Below are positions 1 to 17,800 of a stretch of 64,000 nucleotides of DNA, one piece after another (the stretch's first letter is position 1; each line of letters opens with the position of its first letter). Source of the DNA: Acidobacteriota bacterium (GTDB lineage: Bacteria; Acidobacteriota; Terriglobia; Terriglobales; Acidobacteriaceae); contig JABCZI010000012.1 of assembly GCA_013289765.1 (NCBI GenBank), positions 1 through 64,000 on the forward strand, read 5' to 3'. The notes under the pieces are model-generated. The model was not told the origin of the DNA. It did not search any database and saw only the letters and a list, made by a program, of their open reading frames with translations. The position numbers and the translations under genes were made by a program.

Positions 1-2
1 AG

Positions 3-623
3 ATTGATGCGCTGATGGAGGCGGTGGATAAGAGCATTCCGCAGCCGGCGCGCGAACTGGACAAGCCGTTCCTGATGCCGATTGAAGATATTTTTTCGAT
101 TCAGGGACGCGGCACGGTGGTTACCGGAAGGATCGAGCGCGGCAAGGTGAAGGTGGGCGAGGAAGTGGAAATTGTGGGCTTCCGCGACACGCGCAAGACG
201 GTGGTGACCGGCGTCGAAATGTTCAAGAAGCAATTGGACGAAGGTCTGGCGGGCGATAATGCCGGGCTGCTGCTGCGCGGCATCGCGAAAGAAGATGTGG
301 AACGCGGCATGGTGCTGGCCAAGGGTGGATCGATTACGCCGCACACCAAGTTCAAGGCGGAAGTCTACATCCTGACCAAAGAAGAAGGTGGACGACACAC
401 GCCGTTCTTCAAGGGATATCGTCCGCAGTTCTATCTGCGAACCACGGATGTGACCGGAGTGGCGGAGTTGCCGGCGGGCACGGAGATGGTGATGCCGGGT
501 GACAACGTCAGCCTGGTGATTGAGTTGATCACGCCGGTGGCGATGGAGAAGGGCTTGCGCTTCGCCATTCGTGAAGGCGGACACACGGTCGGCGCCGGAA
601 CCATTGCGGAGATTGTGCAGTAG
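3..623 (+). CDS. tuf: Elongation factor Tu, C-terminal part (truncated by window start)
   Basis: Translation has EF-Tu domains 2/3 ([29 protein letters not shown]... FRTTDVTG... MVMPGDNV... [16 protein letters not shown]). Open at the 5' edge. Confidence 0.97.
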   Translation: MDALMEAVDKSIPQPARELDKPFLMPIEDIFSIQGRGTVVTGRIERGKVKVGEEVEIVGFRDTRKTVVTGVEMFKKQLDEGLAGDNAGLLLRGIAKEDVERGMVLAKGGSITPHTKFKAEVYILTKEEGGRHTPFFKGYRPQFYLRTTDVTGVAELPAGTEMVMPGDNVSLVIELITPVAMEKGLRFAIREGGHTVGAGTIAEIVQ

Positions 624-723
624 CAAGGGAAAGACAGCGGAGCTTTGCTCCGCAAGGACAGTCGAGGGCGGCTGTCCCCACATAAGCAACATAAGCAGCG
701 GAGTCAGAACTAGGGAGTGAGAA

Positions 724-876
724 ATGCCCCGAGAAATTGTTACGTTACAGTGCGGTGATTGCAAAGAGCGGAATTATTCGACGACGAAGAACCGGAAGAC
801 GACGACGGAGCGGCTGGAGTTTAAGAAATTCTGCAACCGTTGCCGTAAGCATACGCCGCATAAAGAAGTGAAGTAG
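724..876 (+). CDS. rpmG: 50S ribosomal protein L33
   Basis: Below the ORF-track length cutoff. Translates as [50 protein letters not shown]; canonical position before tRNA-Trp and secE. Confidence 0.95.
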   Translation: MPREIVTLQCGDCKERNYSTTKNRKTTTERLEFKKFCNRCRKHTPHKEVK

Positions 877-947
877 CCAGTACCAAGTACCTAGTACCCA
901 GAACGGCAGGACTGGCAACTGGGTACTGGCAACTGGGTACTGAATTT

Positions 948-1023
948 AGGGGCGTAAGCTCAACGGTTAAACTGTCGGTCTCCAAAACCGAACTTGGGGG
1001 TTCGAATCCCTCCGCCCCTGCCA
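948..1023 (+). tRNA. trnW: tRNA-Trp (CCA anticodon), 3' CCA encoded
   Basis: Acceptor AGGGGCG/CGCCCCT, anticodon stem-loop CGGTCTCCAAAACCG, T-loop TTCGAATC, encoded CCA end; 76 nt. Confidence 0.96.
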
Positions 1024-1059
1024 AATTTGGAAGGAAGCCGCGAAAGGGCTAGAAGCAAC

Positions 1060-1332
1060 ATGGGAGTGGAAACGAAGAAGATGGCAAACTCAATCGCAGC
1101 CGCTGGAGATAATTTCGGAGACCGGCTCAAGGCCTGGCCGGAGCGCGTCAAGGTGTTCTATAACGACGTGCGCACAGAAATGCGCAAAGTTACCGCGCCC
1201 TCATGGAAAGAAGTGCAGGCTACCACCGCGGTTGTGGTAATCACGGTCTTCATTTTTGGCGTCTACTTTTTTGTGGTCGATAACGTGATTCAAAAAGGCG
1301 TTAACCAGCTGTATAGCTATTTCGGAAAATAG
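1060..1332 (+). CDS. secE: Preprotein translocase subunit SecE
   Basis: Single-TM SecE C-terminal motif ([41 protein letters not shown]) immediately upstream of nusG. Confidence 0.94.
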   Translation: MGVETKKMANSIAAAGDNFGDRLKAWPERVKVFYNDVRTEMRKVTAPSWKEVQATTAVVVITVFIFGVYFFVVDNVIQKGVNQLYSYFGK

Positions 1333-1381
1333 GACGGACGCGTCGGACGGAAAGCGCGAGACCCGGAGTTTAAACTTGATC

Positions 1382-2008
1382 ATGCAGGACGAAGAGAAAA
1401 ACGAAGCCGCCGCAGGCGGGGAGCAATCCTCCGGAGCGGATGGAGTTGCTGTCAGCAGCGAACCGCCCCGTAATCCGAACATGAAGTGGTACATCATCCA
1501 CTCTTATTCAGGGTTCGAGCGCAAGGTGAAAGAGTCGCTGGAATCGCGCGTGCAAGCCTTCGGGTTGCAGGAAAAGATCGGCAAAGTGCTGATCCCGACC
1601 GAATCCGTCACGGAAGTGCGCGGCGGCAAAAAATATACATCTGAGCGCATGTTCTATCCCGGCTACGTGCTGGTCGAAATGGACATGGACGATCATGTCT
1701 GGCATGTGGTGAAGTCGACACCGCGCGTCACCGGATTCGTTGGCACTGGGCAGCAGCCGACGCCGCTTTCCGACGAAGAAGTTCAGCACATTGTTTACAA
1801 AGTGGCCGACAGCCGCGAGAAGCCCAAGCTCAAGGTTAAGTTCGAGAAGAACGAGACTGTGCGTATTTCCGAAGGGCCGTTCGCTACGTTCCAGGGCATT
1901 GTCGACGAAGTGAATGAGGACCGCGAAACGCTGAAGGTGATGGTAACGATTTTCGGCCGCTCAACCCCGGTGGAGTTGGAATTCAACCAGGTGGAAAAAG
2001 TAGCGTAA
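1382..2008 (+). CDS. nusG: Transcription termination/antitermination protein NusG
   Basis: NGN domain ([22 protein letters not shown]) and KOW motif ([38 protein letters not shown]). Confidence 0.97.
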   Translation: MQDEEKNEAAAGGEQSSGADGVAVSSEPPRNPNMKWYIIHSYSGFERKVKESLESRVQAFGLQEKIGKVLIPTESVTEVRGGKKYTSERMFYPGYVLVEMDMDDHVWHVVKSTPRVTGFVGTGQQPTPLSDEEVQHIVYKVADSREKPKLKVKFEKNETVRISEGPFATFQGIVDEVNEDRETLKVMVTIFGRSTPVELEFNQVEKVA

Positions 2009-2056
2009 TTGCCTAGCTAGAAGCTAGGAGCTAGAAGCTTAGGAGCTTAAGAAGTC

Positions 2057-2488
2057 ATGGCAAAGAAAGTTACAGGTTTCGTAAAGTTGCAGATCGCGGC
2101 GGGCAAGGCGACTCCGGCGCCGCCGGTAGGTCCGGCACTGGGCCAGGCGCAGATTAACATCATGGAGTTCTGCAAGCAGTTCAACGCGCGCACGAACCAG
2201 AAAGAGATGGAGGGGCTGATTATCCCGGTCGTGGTGTCGGTTTATAACGACCGCTCGTTCACCTTCATCACCAAGACGCCGCCGGCCTCGATTCTGCTCA
2301 AGCGGGCCGCTGGCATCGCCAAAGGCTCCGGCACGCCGAACAAAGATAAGGTCGGCAAAGTCACGGCGAAGCAAATCGAGGACATCGCTCGACAGAAGAT
2401 GCCTGACCTGAACGCCGCATCCGTTGAAACGGCAATGAAGAGCGTTCGCGGGACGGCCCGTTCGATGGGCATTGAAGTAGTTGGGTAA
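2057..2488 (+). CDS. rplK: 50S ribosomal protein L11
   Basis: [40 protein letters not shown]; canonical context. Confidence 0.98.
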   Translation: MAKKVTGFVKLQIAAGKATPAPPVGPALGQAQINIMEFCKQFNARTNQKEMEGLIIPVVVSVYNDRSFTFITKTPPASILLKRAAGIAKGSGTPNKDKVGKVTAKQIEDIARQKMPDLNAASVETAMKSVRGTARSMGIEVVG

Positions 2489-2599
2489 GCGGGGGCGGCA
2501 GAACAAGCGGGTTGCCCGTTCCAAACAAGTTGAGATTGTGTCGAAATTACCACGGCTCACCGGAGCAACGATGAGCGGTGGAAGACAAGGAAAGTAAAA

Positions 2600-3307
2600 A
2601 TGAAAAAAGAAGGAAAGAATATGGCCAAGGCGCACGCCGCAGTCGAGCAGCGTCCTTATGTTTTGCAGGATGCGGTTCCACTGTTGCAGAAGGTGAAGTT
2701 CGCGAAATTTGATGAGACGGTTGAGATCACATTGCGGCTGGGCGTCGATCCTAAGCATGCCGACCAGATGGTGCGCGGCACAGTCGTTCTGCCGCATGGT
2801 CTCGGCAAGTCGAAGAAGGTTCTGGTGATCGCTTCCGGCGACAAGATCAGAGAAGCCGAAGCAGCCGGCGCCGATTATTTTGGCGGCGAAGAGATGGTGG
2901 AGAAGATTACGAAGGAAAACTGGACTGACTTCGACGCGCTGATCGCCACTCCTGACGTGATGAAATCCGTTGGACGATTGGGTAAGATCCTCGGACCGAA
3001 AGGCCTGATGCCGAATCCGAAGACTGGAACGGTGACCGTTGACGTGGCCAAGGCGGTGCAGGAAGTGAAGGCGGGCAAAGTGGAATTCCGCACCGACAAG
3101 ACGGCTCTCGTGCATGTCCCGGTGGGAAAGATTTCGTTCTCGCCCGACAAGCTGATTGAGAACGCGACCGTACTGATCACCAGCGTGATCAAGGCCAAGC
3201 CGTCCGTTGCCAAGGGCAAATATATCAAGGGCTGCACACTGAGTTCGACCATGGGGCCGGGGATTTTGCTGGATACGTCTCCGATTGAGACCGCAGCCAA
3301 GGCTTAA
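2600..3307 (+). CDS. rplA: 50S ribosomal protein L1 (start may be 2621)
   Basis: L1 signature ([53 protein letters not shown]). Confidence 0.97.
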   Translation: MKKEGKNMAKAHAAVEQRPYVLQDAVPLLQKVKFAKFDETVEITLRLGVDPKHADQMVRGTVVLPHGLGKSKKVLVIASGDKIREAEAAGADYFGGEEMVEKITKENWTDFDALIATPDVMKSVGRLGKILGPKGLMPNPKTGTVTVDVAKAVQEVKAGKVEFRTDKTALVHVPVGKISFSPDKLIENATVLITSVIKAKPSVAKGKYIKGCTLSSTMGPGILLDTSPIETAAKA

Positions 3308-3364
3308 GGGCGGCTGTCCCCACATTAGTCAAAACAAGATCACGAGATCATAGAGGATTCGACA

Positions 3365-3913
3365 ATGGCGGTTACCAAGGCAAGAAAACAGGAACAGGTT
3401 GCGAAGCTCAGTGCGGAGCTGAAGAACGTCTCCAACGCTGTCGTTGCCACCTATACAAAGATGACCGTGTCACAAGATTACGAACTGCGCAAAGCTCTGC
3501 GCGGCGCGGGCGCGAAATATCAAGTCGTCAAGAACACGCTGGCGGAGCTCGCGGCCAAGGGCACCAAAGTCGAGGAAGGGTTAAAGAACCTTTCCGGCGT
3601 GACCTCGATTGCTTACACCACTGGCGATCCGGTGGCTATGGCTAAGGCGCTAACCAAGTACGCCAAGGATGCGCCTGAGTTCACCTTTAAGGTGGGCGTG
3701 GTCGAGGGCCGCGTGATTTCGATCAAAGAAATCCAGGCGCTGGCCAGCATGCCGTCGAAGGAAGAGCTTTATTCCAAACTGCTGTTCCTGATCAGCGCGC
3801 CTGCGCAGCGTCTAGTTACTGTGATGAATGCGGTGGGACGCGACGTGGCGGTTGTGATCAGCCAGGGCGTGGAGAAGGGTAAATTCAAGGGCGACGCTCC
3901 GGCAGGCGCGTAG
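3365..3913 (+). CDS. rplJ: 50S ribosomal protein L10
   Basis: L10 translation (NAVVATYTKMTVSQDYELRKALRGAGAKYQVVKNTLAELA), between rplA and rplL. Confidence 0.96.
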   Translation: MAVTKARKQEQVAKLSAELKNVSNAVVATYTKMTVSQDYELRKALRGAGAKYQVVKNTLAELAAKGTKVEEGLKNLSGVTSIAYTTGDPVAMAKALTKYAKDAPEFTFKVGVVEGRVISIKEIQALASMPSKEELYSKLLFLISAPAQRLVTVMNAVGRDVAVVISQGVEKGKFKGDAPAGA

Positions 3914-4128
3914 CGCGGGCGCCCTCGCCCACGCTGCCGGGCAAAGTGCCCGGCCCACATGGTTCGGGACGGTGAAGGCCGTCCGAAGAGATTTGGTTAT
4001 CTGCAAGTCAGGGGTTGCGCGGTTCGGATTCAGGCGTTGTCTGGCGCCGGAAGATGAGCCTGCCGCACTGGAAACCCGGCCCAGGATAATGAAATAAAAA
4101 TTCATAACTCGAAAAGTGGAGAACTAAC

Positions 4129-4509
4129 ATGGCAGACCTGCAACAGTTGGAAGAATCAATCGTGGCTTTGTCGCTGCTGGATGCGGCACAGCTGGTGAAG
4201 AAACTCGAAGAGCGCCTTGGCGTCTCGGCGGCTGCGGCAGCGCCGGTGATGATGGCTGGCGGTGGCGGCGCGGCGGCAGCTGCTCCGGCAGAAGAGAAGA
4301 CGGAGTTCACCGTCCTGCTCAAGGAAGTCGGCGCCAATAAGATCAATGTGATCAAAGCGGTCCGCGAAGTCACCAGCCTGGGCTTGAAAGAAGCCAAGGA
4401 ACTGGTGGATGGAGCGCCCAAGGCAATTAAGGAAGGCGTTTCCAAGGACGAAGCCGAGACCATCAAGAAGAAGTTTACTGAGGCTGGCGCCGTTGTCGAA
4501 GTGAAATAG
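4129..4509 (+). CDS. rplL: 50S ribosomal protein L7/L12
   Basis: Ala-rich hinge plus conserved C-terminal domain ([43 protein letters not shown]). Confidence 0.98.
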   Translation: MADLQQLEESIVALSLLDAAQLVKKLEERLGVSAAAAAPVMMAGGGGAAAAAPAEEKTEFTVLLKEVGANKINVIKAVREVTSLGLKEAKELVDGAPKAIKEGVSKDEAETIKKKFTEAGAVVEVK

Positions 4510-4645
4510 GCGCGCTGGCATCGTCCTGGAGGTTTTCTCTTAAGGGTTTGGCGAGGATTTGGCGGCACCGGGGCTCTTGAGGACCGGTTTGGCACCAGAT
4601 CTTGTGCAACTTCCAGGAAATATTCATGTTCTAGTTGTGAAGCTT

Positions 4646-4683
4646 GGGAAGCGGTGTTAGCATCTAACCTAACACCGCTTCCC
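4646..4683 (+). promoter_or_regulatory. Perfect 15-bp hairpin in the rplL-rpoB spacer (attenuator / processing-site candidate)
   Basis: GGGAAGCGGTGTTAG-catctaac-CTAACACCGCTTCCC, not followed by a T-tract. Confidence 0.6.
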
Positions 4684-4972
4684 CTGGCCTCACTCATCGC
4701 GGGCGAGACCCGCAGGGAAGCTTGGGCACTGTTCCGTGGGCAGGCGGAACGGAAACGGCCGAAGGAAACTGGCGCGAAACATACAAATCAAGATTGGCGA
4801 AACGCCTTGCATGGCGTCCGCGGGATATCTTGTCCCTGCGGATGCCTCGTCGTGTTTTCCGGCATAAACAGGTTCACAGCAACGTCTTAAGCAGCGTGGC
4901 GCGATCGGCGCCCCACATTCCGCGGGTTATCGCAGCGCACGGCTGCGCCTGACATTTGGGAGTTTCTTGACG

Positions 4973-9436
<4,464 letters not shown>

Positions 9437-9438
9437 AG

Positions 9439-9583
9439 TACCGAGTACCTAGTCCCGAGTGTAAAGCGAGACTTCGGGACTAGGAGCACTCTTAAACAAG
9501 TTTGAAGAAGAACGTTCCGCTCATTAGGAGCTCTCGAATGACGCGGGACATAAACCTCGGTACCCGGTACTAGGTACTCGGTG
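9439..9583. repeat. Nested inverted-repeat element filling most of the rpoB-rpoC spacer
   Basis: Outer 14-bp perfect arms ACCGAGTACCTAGT (9440-9453) / ACTAGGTACTCGGT (9569-9582); inner 10-bp arms CTAGTCCCGA (9449-9458) / TCGGGACTAG (9474-9483). Confidence 0.8.
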
Positions 9584-9613
9584 CTGACAGAGAGCAGGAA
9601 GCGGAGGAACACC

Positions 9614-13801
<4,188 letters not shown>

Positions 13802-13819
13802 GTCAACCAACATTAAACT

Positions 13820-13864
13820 CGGGGGCAGAACTTGTTTTATTTAAACCAGTTCGCCCCCGTTTTA
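13820..13864 (+). terminator. Rho-independent terminator after rpoC
   Basis: CGGGGGC...GCCCCCG stem followed by TTTTAC, 19 bp after the rpoC stop. Confidence 0.8.
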
Positions 13865-13870
13865 CTGTGT

Positions 13871-13932
13871 TGTCATCCTGAGCGCAGTGAATGCGCGAAG
13901 CGAAGCATTCACGAAGTCGAAGGATCATCCCT
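13871..13932. repeat. Interspersed hairpin element TGTCATCCTGAGCGCAG...GAAGTCGAAGGATC (copy 1)
   Basis: Shares its ends with the copy at 33252-33316; internal hairpin GAATGCgcgaagcGAAGCATTC. Confidence 0.75.
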
Positions 13933-14094
13933 ATCCGCTCATACTGAAGAGGAGCCAGGCAAAGCATCTCACGATGCGTTTCTGTTTAGCGCGGCATCAT
14001 ACTCTTGAAAGGTTGCACCAGGATTTGTAAAGTAATCCGGACTAAACACCCGGAGACTCGCATCCTTTTGAAGGCATCGACTTACTAACTACTT

Positions 14095-15051
14095 ATGCAC
14101 GCTAACGCCAAGCGATTGCCGAACGAGGCACCTGCCTTAGTTCCCTCGTTGCAACCAGCGTCTCGCCGCCATAAGCTAGGGCCAGCGATGCTTCGTTTTC
14201 TGCGCCTTCTGCGGCTGGCTGTGTGGCGTGCTTTTCAGCACGATGCATTTTCCATCGCGAAGGCCTCAGCATATTCTTCCATCCTAACCTTCTTCCCTGC
14301 ACTGCTGGTTGTCGGTTCGGTACTGGCCACATGGCACAAGGGCGCGCCTTTCATGCGCGAGATCACGTATGCGCTATCCCGCATTCTTCCGGCTGGCACC
14401 ACTACTGCGATGAGCTTTCTGCGAGGTGCGGGAGAACGCCCCGTGGGCCTGCTCATTACTGCGTCGTTACTGACGCTGTGGACCGCGTCCGGAGTCATGG
14501 TCTCTTGGATGGAAGGTTTTCGCCGCTGTTACGAGCTGCCGAAAATCTGGGGATTGGTGAAAGAGCGGATGATTTCATTCCTGCTGGTAGTTTTCGCTCT
14601 TCTTCCCATGACTTTCGCCACGCTGCTCGTAGCCTTCGGCAGCAAAATCGAAAGTGACATTCTGTATTACAGTGCGCGTGAATTCAGCCCGTACATCCTG
14701 CTGATGTGGACCGTGATCCGCTGGGTGATCGCCATTTTGACCAGCATTGCGGTGATTGCGCTCATCTATCACAACGCGGTGCCGCGCACTCAACCCTGGC
14801 AAAGCGTAATTCCGGGTGCCACACTGGCCACCGGCTTGTGGTTCTCCACCACGCTGCTGTTTGGCAGCTACCTGCGGCACTACGCCGACTACAGCATTAT
14901 TTACGGCTCGCTCGGCGCCGGTATCGCGCTGCTGGTCTGGATGTACATGGTCTCGCTGGTCGTCCTCGTAGGTGCGGAATTCAACGCCATGCTCTTCCCG
15001 CGCGCCATGCTGGGAAAAGAATTGATCGCGATCAGCGGCCCACGGGAGTAA
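14095..15051 (+). CDS. YihY/BrkB-family inner membrane protein
   Basis: Multi-TM; AFSIAKASAYSSILTFFPALLVVGSVLA ... YHNAVPRTQPWQSVIPGA ... GAEFNAMLFPR match the YihY family. Confidence 0.85.
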   Translation: MHANAKRLPNEAPALVPSLQPASRRHKLGPAMLRFLRLLRLAVWRAFQHDAFSIAKASAYSSILTFFPALLVVGSVLATWHKGAPFMREITYALSRILPAGTTTAMSFLRGAGERPVGLLITASLLTLWTASGVMVSWMEGFRRCYELPKIWGLVKERMISFLLVVFALLPMTFATLLVAFGSKIESDILYYSAREFSPYILLMWTVIRWVIAILTSIAVIALIYHNAVPRTQPWQSVIPGATLATGLWFSTTLLFGSYLRHYADYSIIYGSLGAGIALLVWMYMVSLVVLVGAEFNAMLFPRAMLGKELIAISGPRE

Positions 15052-15195
15052 GCAAACCACGGAATTGCCCGTCCTATAGAAAAATCTAAACTCGCCGATG
15101 ATCTATTGTTAACGGAAGTTTCACGGGGAATTTCGCCCTCAGCCGTTACAATTAAATAATCTCCAAAGCAAAATTAAATTCAGGACAAGGACCCA

Positions 15196-16758
15196 TTGAA
15201 GTCACGTAAGGCGGAAGTCACTACAAAAATCTCCTATGCGGACGCGTCCGCATCGTTTTCCCCAGTCGGCGGAGTTCTGTCAGCCCGCCGCGCTAAGATC
15301 ATCTGCACCATCGGTCCGGCCTGCCACGACGAGGCCGCAATGCGCGATTTGCTGCGCTTAGGCATGGACGTCGGACGCTTGAATTTTTCTCACGGCTCGC
15401 ACGAGGATCATGCTCGCAACATCCAGCGTCTGCGAAGCGCCGCTGAAAAAGAAAACCGTTCCATCTGCATCCTGCAAGACCTGCAAGGCCCGAAGATCCG
15501 CACTGGACGCCTGGAAAATCACAGGCCTATTTTGCTGGAAAGCGGCTCTACAGTCGTCATCACCCCGCGCGATGTCGCCGGCACGCCAACCCGCATCTCC
15601 ACAACATTTCCAGATCTAGCCCGTGAGGTCGTCGCCGGCGCACGCATTCTTCTGCGTGACGGCCTGATCGAGTTGCGGGTGCGCAGCGTGCGCGGCGGAG
15701 ATGTCGTTTGCGACGTTCTCAACGGCGGAATGCTCGGCGAGCACCAGGGCATCAACCTGCCCGGCACCGCCCTGTCGATTCCTGCGATGACTGAAAAAGA
15801 CCGGAAGGATCTCGAGTTCGGACTGAAGCAAGGTGTGGATGCGGTCGCGCTTTCTTTCGTACGCTCCGCCGCCGACGTAAATATGGTCCGGGAACTTGTG
15901 GCGGGCCTCGGCCGCGATATTCCTTTAATCGCCAAGTTGGAGAAACCCCAGGCCATCGACCACCTCGAAGAAATTCTGGAAGTGGTAGACGGCGTGATGG
16001 TGGCCCGCGGCGATCTTGGCGTCGAAATGGCGCCGGAAAAAGTTCCAGTCATTCAGAAGCATGTGATCCGCCGCTGTGCCGCCTGGCGTAAGCCGGTGAT
16101 CACGGCCACGCAGATGCTCGAGTCCATGATCGAAAATCCGCGCCCCACGCGCGCCGAAGCGAGCGATGTGGCGAACGCGATTTTTGACGGAACCGATTCG
16201 GTGATGCTCTCAGCCGAAACCGCCAGCGGGCGCTATCCGCGCGAGGCGGTGGCCATGATGTCGCGAATTGTGATCGAGGCCGAAAGCAATATGGGCGAGT
16301 TCACCCAGCCTCGCCGCCGCCGCGATAATCACGGCCTTTCCGTCGCTGAGACGATCTGCGAATCGATTGCCCATGCGGCTGAAGACCTGCCCATGGGAGC
16401 CATCGCGGTTTTTACGGAAAGCGGCAACACCGCGCGCATGATTTCAAAATTTCGACCGCAGGCGCCCATCTACGCCTTCACGCATGTTGCTTCCGTGGTA
16501 CAGCGCGCCAATCTTTTCTGGGGAGTGCATCCGATCCGCTGCGGCCATGCGCCGTCGACCGATGAGATGGTTCAAGTGGCTGAGAAGGAGCTTCTGGCTC
16601 GCGGAGTGCTGAAGCCTGGAGCGGTGTTAGGAGTAGTTGCGGGTACACGCCAGGCGTCTGGTTCCACGAACTTCATGCGCCTGCACACGGTGACCGTGGA
16701 AGAGGCCGCCGCCAAGGGCGCAACACGCAAACGCGCTGCCAAGCGCCAGAAGCTATAA
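15196..16758 (+). CDS. pyk: Pyruvate kinase
   Basis: AKIICTIGPACHDEAAMRDLLRLGMDVGRLNFSHGSHEDH; VMVARGDLGVEMAPEKVPVIQKHVI; TATQMLESMIENPRPTRAEASDVANAIFDGTDSVMLSAETASG. Confidence 0.97.
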   Translation: MKSRKAEVTTKISYADASASFSPVGGVLSARRAKIICTIGPACHDEAAMRDLLRLGMDVGRLNFSHGSHEDHARNIQRLRSAAEKENRSICILQDLQGPKIRTGRLENHRPILLESGSTVVITPRDVAGTPTRISTTFPDLAREVVAGARILLRDGLIELRVRSVRGGDVVCDVLNGGMLGEHQGINLPGTALSIPAMTEKDRKDLEFGLKQGVDAVALSFVRSAADVNMVRELVAGLGRDIPLIAKLEKPQAIDHLEEILEVVDGVMVARGDLGVEMAPEKVPVIQKHVIRRCAAWRKPVITATQMLESMIENPRPTRAEASDVANAIFDGTDSVMLSAETASGRYPREAVAMMSRIVIEAESNMGEFTQPRRRRDNHGLSVAETICESIAHAAEDLPMGAIAVFTESGNTARMISKFRPQAPIYAFTHVASVVQRANLFWGVHPIRCGHAPSTDEMVQVAEKELLARGVLKPGAVLGVVAGTRQASGSTNFMRLHTVTVEEAAAKGATRKRAAKRQKL

Positions 16759-16769
16759 TCGCCGGGTAT

Positions 16770-17060
16770 ATGTCGCAGGAATATCTATCCATCGCAATCT
16801 GGGAGCCTCTGGCCGGTATGGAGTCGGCATCGCTCGCGACCATGCGCGAACTGAATTTGATCGTTTCAAGCAAAGGATATGGACGCGACCTTCTTTACCG
16901 TGGTGGAGATTCTCACTATTTGCTGCTTCGTTATTGGAATTCCGAACAGGCGCGCAGCAGCGCTCAGGAAGATCCCGAAATCCTTCGCTGCTGGGCTCGC
17001 CTGGGAAATGAAATTAAAATCCTGAAGGTCTACGAGAAGCTGGAAGAAGTGGGCGTATAG
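16770..17060 (+). CDS. Small hypothetical protein, possibly ferredoxin-like/ABM fold
   Basis: 96-aa ORF directly downstream of pyk and upstream of the hydrolase; fold suggestion is weak. Confidence 0.6.
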   Translation: MSQEYLSIAIWEPLAGMESASLATMRELNLIVSSKGYGRDLLYRGGDSHYLLLRYWNSEQARSSAQEDPEILRCWARLGNEIKILKVYEKLEEVGV

Positions 17061-17096
17061 AAGTGGCTGCTCCAACTGTTCCGGAGATGAGATTCA

Positions 17097-17771
17097 TTGA
17101 CTATGTCCCAGCAGCCTCAACCTTTCACCGACGTTTCCGCCGACCCTTTTGTGCGCGGATTTCTACATCGCTCCGCCCATCCGAACGGTGACAGCCTTGT
17201 CCTGACGCACGGCGCCGGATCGAATTGCCAGGCGCCGCTGCTAATTGCCCTGGCGCAAACTTTTACCGACGCGGGCTTTGTCGTGTTGCGTTGCGATCTT
17301 CCGTTCCGTCAGGATCGTTCCTTCGGCCCACCCGGACCCGGTGATGCCAAACGCGATCGCGCGGGATTGACGAATGCAATTGCGGCGATCAAGAACCTGG
17401 CAGGCGGCCGCATTTTTCTTGGAGGGCACTCCTACGGCGGACGGCAAGCAAGTATGCTCTGCGCCGAACAGCCAGAAGAGGCCGTTGGCCTGCTACTGCT
17501 TTCCTACCCTCTTCATCCGCCTCGCAAGCCCGAACAGCTTCGCACTCAACATTTCTTCAATCTGCGGACGCCGGCCTTATTCGTCCACGGCGTGAGCGAT
17601 CCCTTTGGCTCGATCCAGAAAATGCAACAAGCGCTGAAGATAATTCCGGCGAAGACGAAGCTTCTTTCCGTCGAAGGTGCTGGTCACGATCTAGGATTTA
17701 AGGGAAAATCCAAGCGGCCAGAACTGCCAGCAACTGTATTGACAGAATTTCAAGGTTTTTTCGCAACTTGA
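17097..17771 (+). CDS. Alpha/beta hydrolase (KANL3/Tex30-like dienelactone hydrolase type)
   Basis: LTHGAGSN ... LGGHSYGGRQASM nucleophile elbow ... FVHGVSDPFG ... GAGHDL catalytic motifs. Confidence 0.85.
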   Translation: MTMSQQPQPFTDVSADPFVRGFLHRSAHPNGDSLVLTHGAGSNCQAPLLIALAQTFTDAGFVVLRCDLPFRQDRSFGPPGPGDAKRDRAGLTNAIAAIKNLAGGRIFLGGHSYGGRQASMLCAEQPEEAVGLLLLSYPLHPPRKPEQLRTQHFFNLRTPALFVHGVSDPFGSIQKMQQALKIIPAKTKLLSVEGAGHDLGFKGKSKRPELPATVLTEFQGFFAT

Positions 17772-17800
17772 GATCCGTGAAGATCCGTGGCCAAAGCCTT

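Noticed and set aside
2039-3325. 428-aa minus-strand ORF opposite rplK-rplA
   Set aside because: Fully antisense to two certain ribosomal genes; composition is an Arg/His/Leu-rich shadow typical of high-GC third-position mirror frames.
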